39,239 nucleotides of DNA, taken from the IMG/VR virus record IMGVR_UViG_3300046167_000804, positions 1 to 39,239 of that record. One strand, written 5' to 3'. Positions within the stretch are counted from its first letter, which is position 1, and each line of letters starts with the position of its first letter. Positions 22,281 to 29,424 of this stretch are shown piece by piece. Made by a program: the position numbers and the translations under genes. The notes beneath the pieces were generated by a model, which saw only the letters and a list, made by a program, of their open reading frames with translations, did not search any database and was not told the DNA's origin. This DNA is from a virus.

Positions 22281-24325
22281 TAGTATGCAAGCCTCCTTGA
22301 ACCATAGCTGCTTCGCATGGCGCTATCGAAATCACCGCCAGCCAAGCCTTTGTTAACCGCTGCTTTAATAAGAACGTCAATCTCAATGCCACGCGAAGTC
22401 TTGCGCTCCTGCACTTCCACTTCATCATTTCCGTAGTTGTTTACGTTGACGTTCACTGCGCTCCTGCCACCCGATGAGCTGCCAACAGACATAGCACTTC
22501 CTGCAATCGCCGTAGGAGATGCAACAGAAGCCCTAGCAATCCCACCAGTAACAGTCTCAACTTCACCCACTGTTGTTGCACCAGTCCCACCAGGAAAGAG
22601 GTTTGTAAGCGAATTGACTAGAGGCTGTATTACTAGATTCTTTAATGCGATCCGCGCAATCTCTTTGATCACGAAATCAGCAAACGCTTTGAATGACTCC
22701 ATCCCGCTCTCAGTCGCATCCAGAATAGAATCAGCGAAGCTGTCACCGAATCCCTCGATGGCACCCTCCATGTCTTGTATGACACCTTCATAACCTTGCA
22801 GATCGAATTGATCTAATGGATTCTCTGGCTTGCGCTTTGCCGTTACCTCAACAAACTGAAGGTAACTATCTGTGATCTTATCAATCACCGCCGCCGTTTG
22901 TGGCCCTGTAGCGCCAATAGCGGCCAGCGCCTCTTTCGCCTCAAGCACCTCTCTTCGATATGCTCTTGCTGGCTCTACACCCTCTAACAAAGCTCTGCCA
23001 GCTTGTTTAAGCGAAGCAAGACGCTTATTGCGAATGGCTACCTCTTTCAGCATCTCATCATTGAGTGCCTTAATTGCTGCTGTTGCTTCCTCTTCACTAA
23101 TCTTGTTAAGTAGCAGAGCAGAGTTAATCTTAAACACTTGCTCGCGGTATTCGATCATGGGATCAAGTGAGCGCTTCAAACTATCGGCAAACTGATTTAG
23201 CTCTTGCTCTGCCTTTGAAAGCTCTAACTCGACTTTAATCTCTGGCAACAAGTCATCAGCAAACTTATTCTTCAGTGCTGTAAACGCTTCCTGAAATTGA
23301 TCCTCACCAATCTCAAAACGTACAGTCTCAAGATTAAATAGTTCGTCATAAAACCGTGATACACCGTCACTGACATTCGCAATCAGCGCCTCAGCCTCAA
23401 TAATAGCTTTTTTATCTATTAACGTTAGCGTTGGCTTATCGCCATACAGCTCGCCATTTAAATCTTTTGCTGCTCGCTCTGCTTGCTCAAACTGTCCAAT
23501 GACTTTAACAATATCCGAGGTGGAGTCAGAATCAATCAACCCCTGAGCAGCCAGTCTTGATAGCTCATAAGCAAAATCTGAGGCAGTTAACGATCCATCT
23601 TTAAAGCTGTTACTTAGATCAAGAACTGTTTTTGCAGCAGCATCGTTGATAGCCTCAAAATCAGATTTGATCTTCGCGATTTGCTGACTCTCAAAAAGCT
23701 CAAAGTTTTGCGCTATCTCGTAGTCTGATCTATTTCCTACATTGGCTAGGGCATCAAAGTATTCATTCAAAGACTTTGTAGCAGCATCTAACTGCTTGTT
23801 GGCTTCCAAGCCCGCCAGTATGTATTGAGCCTCGATCAGCTTTCTTAGCTCAACATCAGCACTTTCTATAGCCTTCCTGAACTGCGCTAGAGTTCCATTC
23901 TCTTCTGTTCCAAGCCCCTCAACAGCATCACCAAACGCCTTAATCCTTTTGGCAGATGCTTCAGCGCTTTCGCCCATATTCTGAAATGCTACAAACAGAG
24001 AGGCACCAACAGCAGCGACAGCGCCCATCACAGCGCCCAGAGGCCCGAAGCCCGCAAGCAACTGAGGTAACTGAGTTGTGAGTGATCTTAGTGGCGAGAT
24101 GCCGCCTTGAATCATTACGAAGAAGTCAGCAATTTGATAGGAAGCATTCTGAGCAGCATAACCAGCGCTTCGGGTACTCTTGCCAGCCTTCTGTACATTG
24201 TTAGACATGTTGCCAACAGCTTTTTCAGTATTGTTGGCCTGTTTCTGAAGCGCGTCCAGCGCGGCCCTACTCTTGGCATCCCACTCAGTCTCAATGGTAT
24301 AAACAATTCTCTCTTTATTTGTCAC
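22280..24325 (-). CDS. Tail tape measure protein (681 aa)
   Basis: A lambda H-like tape measure protein. Residues 57-110 have the family pattern (AAQNASYQIADFFVMIQGG, QLPQLLAGFGPLGAVMG), followed by a long helical, charged central part and a C-terminal membrane-prone region with FADSILDATESGMESFKAF and IARIALKNLVIQPLV. The length sets tail length; at roughly 0.15 nm per residue it predicts a tail near 100 nm, an estimate only. The GTG start at 24325 overlaps the previous stop (GTGA). Confidence 0.9.
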   Translation of the reverse strand: MTNKERIVYTIETEWDAKSRAALDALQKQANNTEKAVGNMSNNVQKAGKSTRSAGYAAQNASYQIADFFVMIQGGISPLRSLTTQLPQLLAGFGPLGAVMGAVAAVGASLFVAFQNMGESAEASAKRIKAFGDAVEGLGTEENGTLAQFRKAIESADVELRKLIEAQYILAGLEANKQLDAATKSLNEYFDALANVGNRSDYEIAQNFELFESQQIAKIKSDFEAINDAAAKTVLDLSNSFKDGSLTASDFAYELSRLAAQGLIDSDSTSDIVKVIGQFEQAERAAKDLNGELYGDKPTLTLIDKKAIIEAEALIANVSDGVSRFYDELFNLETVRFEIGEDQFQEAFTALKNKFADDLLPEIKVELELSKAEQELNQFADSLKRSLDPMIEYREQVFKINSALLLNKISEEEATAAIKALNDEMLKEVAIRNKRLASLKQAGRALLEGVEPARAYRREVLEAKEALAAIGATGPQTAAVIDKITDSYLQFVEVTAKRKPENPLDQFDLQGYEGVIQDMEGAIEGFGDSFADSILDATESGMESFKAFADFVIKEIARIALKNLVIQPLVNSLTNLFPGGTGATTVGEVETVTGGIARASVASPTAIAGSAMSVGSSSGGRSAVNVNVNNYGNDEVEVQERKTSRGIEIDVLIKAAVNKGLAGGDFDSAMRSSYGSRRLAY

Positions 24326-25299
24326 TGCACTCTACCTCTGTAAGCTTGCTTGGCCATTCGCTTTAATATCTGGCCTTCAGTCTGATAACCCCTGTTGCCG
24401 TTTGAGCGCTTTGATCTTGCCTTTATCATGATGTAAGGAGTTAACTTATCGACACCCGCCTTTGCCCGCGTTTTCCACATCCAATCAGGAAACCACTGCT
24501 CACCCTTGACTGGATATTTTTTTGTATAGCCACCCCAGATAGTGACTGATCGCGCCGCCTTCAATCGCTTAACGGATGCTGTTGTCTGCGCTATAAAGCC
24601 GCGCTTGGTTGTTGATCGACTGGTAATGCGAACCCCAGTGTTGACACGGCCTTTTCCGTCAATTGTGTCGTAGCCGCCCTTAGCCCTGCTAGCCCTTTGA
24701 TCAGTCATCCAAAACGCTGCTACGTTAGCCACACCAGACTCAGTATTGCCTGGCGCGGGCTTCAGCACCCAAACGGAATCTTGTGGAAATGAAGTTGATT
24801 TGCGTGGATCAGCAACCCTTGCTCCTTTCCTGTTACCAACCTTTGCACCGTTCTTTGGCGGGATAAAAACCCACTCCCAAGCGCTGATCTTTCCTATCCT
24901 GTTTTTATAACCTTGACTGCCATTCTCACCATTAAAGGAGTCACCGAAAAACTTATCGTCAACCACTGGAGAAGAGGCAATAAATGACATGAGATTTCTT
25001 TCGATGGCATCAATAAGTTCAAGAGGAACAGAATCCTGAAACGTAACAACAATGTTCTTTTTAACCAGAGCCATATTCTTGGTGTCACTGCCATCAACCG
25101 TTAGTCGCTCAGGATTATTGCCAAGCCTCATTTGGTTTGAAGTACCATCAAGAATCAGCTTTTGCATGATCGCTCTGGTGTCGTTAAGCGTGTTCGACTT
25201 AACTACAACCTGAAACGTATTAGTAGTCATCGTCTGTGATTGACCAGGAATGATCTTTTGTTTGCGAATCCGAGTCGGCCTTGCATCAATTAGGCTCAT
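24322..25299 (-). CDS. Unidentified tail-cluster protein (325 aa)
   Basis: A 325-aa, strongly basic protein between the G/GT chaperone gene and the tape measure, where lambda-type phages have nothing. The N-terminal 110 residues look alpha/beta; the rest is rich in Lys, Arg and Trp (KNRIGKISAWEWVFIPPKNG, WFPDWMWKTRAKAG). No domain is recognised. It has TAATG coupling to GT and GTGA coupling to the tape measure, so it is expressed with the tail genes. It may be a tail assembly or terminator-type protein, or an inserted accessory gene. Confidence 0.6.
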   Translation of the reverse strand: MSLIDARPTRIRKQKIIPGQSQTMTTNTFQVVVKSNTLNDTRAIMQKLILDGTSNQMRLGNNPERLTVDGSDTKNMALVKKNIVVTFQDSVPLELIDAIERNLMSFIASSPVVDDKFFGDSFNGENGSQGYKNRIGKISAWEWVFIPPKNGAKVGNRKGARVADPRKSTSFPQDSVWVLKPAPGNTESGVANVAAFWMTDQRASRAKGGYDTIDGKGRVNTGVRITSRSTTKRGFIAQTTASVKRLKAARSVTIWGGYTKKYPVKGEQWFPDWMWKTRAKAGVDKLTPYIMIKARSKRSNGNRGYQTEGQILKRMAKQAYRGRVQ

Positions 25300-25762
25300 T
25301 AGGTTAACGCCCCTATCAAGCCTTCCATGCTTCCATTGAGTAGATTGCCGCCACCACCTTTAGGCTTATCATCGCGAGATTCGTTAATCCGCTTGTAATA
25401 AAGATTCCAGCCGAAGAACTCTTCAGTAGTCATCCTTTCCTTTATATCGGATACAAGCATTCCTAACTCTCTCGCTAAATGATAAACACTAAACTCGTAC
25501 TCGCTTAGGACTTTCCCACATCTGCGCCCGTAGGAAATCCATTGAACTCTAGAACCGCGACAGAAAGCTCTTGGTAAGAACCCCAATCAAGATCGTCAAC
25601 GCGCTCTAAGCCAAGCGCTTCTCCATTGAGGTGAACACAAGCGGCAACCATTTCACGTTGCACCTCAGCTTGCTCATCAGCAAAGCGAGGCAGTAGCGGA
25701 AGCATCTGCCCAACCTTGATCTTTGCTAGCTGATAATCAACGCCGTCTATTGATTTTTTCAT
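25299..25762 (-). CDS. Tail assembly chaperone GT (frameshift fusion)
   Basis: The G-like protein (85 aa, 25762-25505) and the T-like frame (to 25299) overlap with the slippery heptamer GGGAAAG on the minus strand (25517-25511), the same heptamer as in lambda G/GT. A -1 shift gives a 154-aa fusion, VGK|VLSEYEFSVYHLARELG, whose T part contains MTTEEFFGWNLYYKRI, typical of these chaperones. G and GT coat the tape measure during tail assembly in a set ratio. This is the one frame change here that is fully expected. Confidence 0.88.
25505..25762 (-). CDS. Tail assembly chaperone G (unshifted product)
   Basis: An 85-aa protein ending ADVGKS at a TAA just after the slippery site. It follows the tail tube gene, has an early basic stretch (DYQLAKIKVGQMLPLLPRF), and is the majority product of the G/GT pair. 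Confidence 0.82.
   Translation of the reverse strand: MKKSIDGVDYQLAKIKVGQMLPLLPRFADEQAEVQREMVAACVHLNGEALGLERVDDLDWGSYQELSVAVLEFNGFPTGADVGKS
25511..25517 (-). other. Programmed -1 ribosomal frameshift site (GGGAAAG)
   Basis: In the G frame the codons are GTG GGA AAG TCC TAA. Slipping back one base at G-GGA-AAG keeps pairing and continues as GTC CTA AGC GAG. The frame-0 stop is three bases beyond the heptamer. The same heptamer drives lambda gpG-T. Confidence 0.88.
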
Positions 25763-25771
25763 TGGTACTCC

Positions 25772-26455
25772 TTATCGGATGAGAGGCATTACTGGCCAGA
25801 AGTGGCGGAACTTGTTTTGCAGCAATACGCTGCCGCTGTATGCCATAGCACCATCAATGGGTAAGTCCCACTGCATAGAGCTAGAGCAAGTGCCTTCAGC
25901 AATCAACCAGCCCTGCTGACAGTCACCGTCATTACCAAGATCAATCTTGATTACGACTTGCTCTTGATCTGCACATAGGCGATACAGCTCGGGGTAATCA
26001 GCGTCACAAACATTGAGATACCCACCAAAGGCGAATGTCCCAGCTTCTTGTACTGCTGATTCTATGATTGCGCTTGGATTACAATACGTTGCTACAGATA
26101 CCGTAGAGGGATCATTGGCATTGATTGTCATCTCGCTAAGACACAACTTGATAAAGTCGTTTGGCCCATAGACAACTGACTTAGTTGGATTGCTAGAATC
26201 ACTAGCATAAGTGTTCTCTAGCCCAAGCAACGTTATGTCTGAATCGGAAGCTGCTGCCTTTGCAACACAAGCATTGTCAACTTTGTTCCAGCCGGTTCCA
26301 CGAAACTGAACAACATCATACTGCGCCACAGTGCCAGAGGTACAAGGCACAACAATCTCTTGTCCAGAAGTTCCGCTAGGAGCAGTGCAAGTTAATGCAG
26401 TGCCTTGGTTTTTGCTGAAGTAGATGGATACATCTTGAGTGCTAACTGCTGTCAT
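25772..26455 (-). CDS. Major tail tube protein (227 aa)
   Basis: A 227-aa protein in the tail tube position, just before G/GT. The beta-rich sequence with a C-terminal SGSVLLQNKFRHFWPVMPL and alternating polar/aliphatic strands fits a tail tube fold. It has nine cysteines (for example LTC, VPC, NAC, KLC, TYC, NVC, RLC, GDC, GTC), unusual for a protein assembled in the cytoplasm. ATAT/GGAGAT sequence just upstream gives the ribosome-binding site. The call rests on position and size more than on a clear motif. Confidence 0.7.
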   Translation of the reverse strand: MTAVSTQDVSIYFSKNQGTALTCTAPSGTSGQEIVVPCTSGTVAQYDVVQFRGTGWNKVDNACVAKAAASDSDITLLGLENTYASDSSNPTKSVVYGPNDFIKLCLSEMTINANDPSTVSVATYCNPSAIIESAVQEAGTFAFGGYLNVCDADYPELYRLCADQEQVVIKIDLGNDGDCQQGWLIAEGTCSSSMQWDLPIDGAMAYSGSVLLQNKFRHFWPVMPLIR

Positions 26456-26457
26456 TT

Positions 26458-26859
26458 TTATATCTCCTGATATTGATATGACACAATAATTTCAATCTGG
26501 TAAGCCTGATTCGTACCGCCTCCAGAAAAATCGTTGATTGCGCTTCGGCTAATTATTACTAACTGCCTAGTCGCGTCCCTTTGTGACATAAAAACTTTTA
26601 TGTCTTTTTCAGCCGCCATGAAAATTGCTTCATCACCTATACCAGGAAGCCCGTTATAGATTAATGATACGTCGCCATCCTCAGTCCAAGAGCCTTCACA
26701 ATAAGTAAGGCGCTCTCTTGAGATGGCGCTAAAGTCTGCCGTAACCCATATATCGTCTTGCGGGTTAGTCGCAGCGTTAACCGTGTCGTAAAATGGAATC
26801 TCCATTGCTGGATCATTCATCCAAGTCCTGATTTGCTGTCTTACATACAAATCGCTCAT
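26458..26859 (-). CDS. Tail terminator / tail completion protein
   Basis: A 133-aa protein between a neck protein and the tube protein, the place of the tail terminator (lambda U-like). It has helix IRTWMNDP, VTADFSA and C-terminal strands YQIEIIVSYQYQEI typical of such rings. The ATG at 26859 overlaps the previous TAA (TAATG) and is preferred over an upstream start. It probably ends tube growth and joins the head. Confidence 0.6.
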   Translation of the reverse strand: MSDLYVRQQIRTWMNDPAMEIPFYDTVNAATNPQDDIWVTADFSAISRERLTYCEGSWTEDGDVSLIYNGLPGIGDEAIFMAAEKDIKVFMSQRDATRQLVIISRSAINDFSGGGTNQAYQIEIIVSYQYQEI

Positions 26860-27182
26860 TACTGCCCTCGCACCACGCCACGCCAAGCTATCAATATTTC
26901 ATTCAAGTGAATGGGCGAAACTTGCTCTATCGTGTATCGCTCATTCTCAATCATGACTCGATCAAGCTTTTCTAGATCAGGAACGTCAGCAACTTGAATC
27001 GTGATGATCTTTGATCCAACTCCCCAAGCGTTAATAATGTCAACGTCAGTTGAAGTCTTAAATCCAACAGTGCATTCAACAGGATCACCATGCTTAGGCA
27101 TAACAGTCGCGGGTACGCCAAGCGCATTTATCGAATCCCGATACGCCTTTTCCCACGCTATTTTCATGCTTTGATTTAACAT
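26859..27182 (-). CDS. Head-tail joining protein
   Basis: A 107-aa beta-rich protein in the neck cluster. Helical start (SMKIAWEKAYRDSINALGV), then short strands (ITIQVADVPDLEKLDRVMI). Position between the gp6-like connector and the tail terminator fits a stopper or head-tail joining protein. Role inferred from position. It overlaps the upstream gene by seven bases. Confidence 0.6.
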   Translation of the reverse strand: MLNQSMKIAWEKAYRDSINALGVPATVMPKHGDPVECTVGFKTSTDVDIINAWGVGSKIITIQVADVPDLEKLDRVMIENERYTIEQVSPIHLNEILIAWRGVVRGQ

Positions 27183-27769
27183 TCATGCAACCTGTAGAAA
27201 TCTAAAGTTGACTGCCAGTGCATAGGAATAATCCCACCAATAAACGCGCCGCCAAATCCAATGTTTGAGTTTGTTGAATTGTCGTAAGTAATCGTCCCAA
27301 CATCAGGTATCGTTATTTTGCTGATAGCGCTGTCGGTGTATTGCCCACCGGTTATAAGCTGGTAAGCACCTGAGATAGAGCCAAACATCACCGCCAATAG
27401 ATCAGCCGGAAAATCGCACTCTAAATAGCCGCCTGAATAGCTAACCTTCAGAAGCCTTGTATAGTTGTAATGATCGAACCAGGCTATGCCCGTTTGATTA
27501 TCAATAGTGACTTCATTGCAAGGAACACCATCAACATCAATTTGGCTTTTTACCGGCCACAAGTGAAACTGCCAGCCATCGCCTTTTGTCTTGTAAATGG
27601 TTTCTTCGTAGTCTTGACGATAGCCAAAAAGCCTATTGCAATATCTCTCAATAGCAGAGAGCGTCATCGCCATAGACTGCTCTATCTTTGCGTCAATATT
27701 AGGATCGGCAGAATCCTGCAATCCCAAATGCTCGCGAACATCTTCAACCGTCCAACATGCGGTATTCAT
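27176..27769 (-). CDS. Head-tail connector protein (gp6-like)
   Basis: A 197-aa protein with the start TVEDVREHLGLQDSADPNID and IEQSMAMTLSAIERYCNRLF, the helical pattern of HK97 gp6/SPP1 gp15-type connectors (phage_gp6 family). The C-terminal half adds a beta-rich extension (GWQFHLWPVKSQIDVDGVP). It forms a ring under the portal and allows DNA exit. The ATG at 27769 overlaps the fibre gene's stop (ATGA), hence chosen over an upstream start. Confidence 0.75.
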   Translation of the reverse strand: MNTACWTVEDVREHLGLQDSADPNIDAKIEQSMAMTLSAIERYCNRLFGYRQDYEETIYKTKGDGWQFHLWPVKSQIDVDGVPCNEVTIDNQTGIAWFDHYNYTRLLKVSYSGGYLECDFPADLLAVMFGSISGAYQLITGGQYTDSAISKITIPDVGTITYDNSTNSNIGFGGAFIGGIIPMHWQSTLDFYRLHEC

Positions 27770-29424
27770 TGGCCTTCCCTCAAGCATGAGAACAGTTGAA
27801 CAATATACCAACCGGCATCACCCAATATGGAAGTGCCGTAGTGGTTGTCGTGATCAAGTTCAAGCGTGATATAAAGATCATCCTTCTGAGCATTGCTTAC
27901 TTGGCATTGATACAAAAGCTGGCCGCTCGTGGAGCTGATAACGATGTAACCCATATCCCTGCCAGCACCATCCATGTTTACAAGATAATGGCTACTGGGT
28001 AGCTTCCATTTGAACTTGCGAAAGTCATTCATTCCGGTAGTAGGCACACCGTTTTGGTTATAGAAGTAAAACGACTTTCCATCGGTTTGGTTACCCTTGT
28101 GATACAGCCGCTCCATGTGACTTGCCAGAGCGCCTTTTGATGCACCAATCCTGCTGTCTACATATCCACAGGTAGCTATGTTCGTAGAGCCACCTGTTTT
28201 GCCCGTGTAATTGATAGAATCAGGATCGGTTGAGTGGTGATAGGCGCTAAGGAGATCAGAATTATTTTGTCCCTTGATAACAAAGCCGTCTTTGTTGTCG
28301 CCGACTCTGGGAATGACAACCTTGCCTTCGAATTTGATTCTGGTGGTTTGGGCTTCTTGAATGCACTTCGCGCCAGTCATCCCCAAATATTGAACCGACA
28401 TAATGGGATTGGTTCCCATATTGATGCCGCCAGTCAAATTGCCGCCCGACAACTTCAAATACTGCTTTGTATGCTCAGTCATCATGTAGCGGTTAATCAA
28501 ACCAGCCGCGTGGGTAGAATCAGGATCGCCGTTGTACTGAATCATCGGCGTATTGACAGGCTCAAGGACATTAACCTTGAGCGTTGCGGCTCCGTCCATC
28601 GCGCCGCCAGCTAATCTAAGATAGCGGTTATCAAGATCATCCAGTTGCAAGTCCTGCTCATTCACTTGGAAAAAGCGTATCTCGCAAGTCTCACCGATCA
28701 GAATGTTTTGGCCCTTATCTTTCAGAGCAACCTCAACATTGACAATGCCCGATCCCTCTGGCGCTTTAGTCACAGTAAACAAAGCGTAGTTTTCAGGCTC
28801 ATCAAGATCAACGATTTCAACGTAATCGCCAACCTCAACGTCACCAAAACCGTGAGTCGTTCCCTCCAAGTCAGTTGTGTTCAGCGTAATGATGTTGTCG
28901 CTTGACGAAAGATCGTCAGACGCCAAAGCAAACTCGCCAGCGTTTCTCGGAATGGTATCGCCAGAGAACCCGACATACTTCCATTGGCCGTGTTCGCGTT
29001 GTACTAACAGCGCTTCTAAAGCGAGGGCGATCTGATCTACCTCAGCCTGTAACTGCCTGTCGCCGTCCTCTGATTCAACCTTGTTTGTGTCGATCTGAGC
29101 CTGTAATTCTTCGTCTACCTTGGTAAGCTTTCTTTCGAGGCTTTCATTGTCGCCCTCAGACCACGCGTAACAACGCAGAATTTGATCTTCAAACTTAATA
29201 TGGGCGACAGTGTTTAAATTGGACTCTTGATCTATCTTGGCGTCGAGGGCTTCGTCGCGCATTTGGCTGGTGCGATCAACTTCATTGATGAGCGCCAGTG
29301 TTGCATCGTCAGCCTCGGCTCCGCCGCCCGCAAGCCACTTCTCGCCGTCGAAGGTGTACTTAACTCCGGTCTCATCGTTGGTGAACGTAGCGCCCTCACC
29401 CCAAGGCTTCTCCGGTAAATTCAT
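27766..29424 (-). CDS. Fibre-like structural protein in the neck cluster (552 aa)
   Basis: A 552-aa protein. Residues 4-31 contain a short module (PW-GEGATFTND...YTFDGEKW) like those in the tail fibres; then a coiled-coil-rich region (about 40-135), beta-rich segments, NEQDLQLDDLDNRYLRLAGG, TKQYLKLSGGNLTGGINMG and a C-terminal receptor-like part with NFxxFKW and short strands. It looks like a phage fibre. Its place between portal and connector genes suggests a head or neck fibre. It overlaps the upstream fibre stop (TGATG). Confidence 0.68.
   Translation of the reverse strand: MNLPEKPWGEGATFTNDETGVKYTFDGEKWLAGGGAEADDATLALINEVDRTSQMRDEALDAKIDQESNLNTVAHIKFEDQILRCYAWSEGDNESLERKLTKVDEELQAQIDTNKVESEDGDRQLQAEVDQIALALEALLVQREHGQWKYVGFSGDTIPRNAGEFALASDDLSSSDNIITLNTTDLEGTTHGFGDVEVGDYVEIVDLDEPENYALFTVTKAPEGSGIVNVEVALKDKGQNILIGETCEIRFFQVNEQDLQLDDLDNRYLRLAGGAMDGAATLKVNVLEPVNTPMIQYNGDPDSTHAAGLINRYMMTEHTKQYLKLSGGNLTGGINMGTNPIMSVQYLGMTGAKCIQEAQTTRIKFEGKVVIPRVGDNKDGFVIKGQNNSDLLSAYHHSTDPDSINYTGKTGGSTNIATCGYVDSRIGASKGALASHMERLYHKGNQTDGKSFYFYNQNGVPTTGMNDFRKFKWKLPSSHYLVNMDGAGRDMGYIVISSTSGQLLYQCQVSNAQKDDLYITLELDHDNHYGTSILGDAGWYIVQLFSCLREGQ

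Noticed and set aside
28234-28905. Plus-strand frames inside the neck fibre gene
   Set aside because: Antisense shadows of the long minus-strand fibre gene; no ribosome-binding site or family match.
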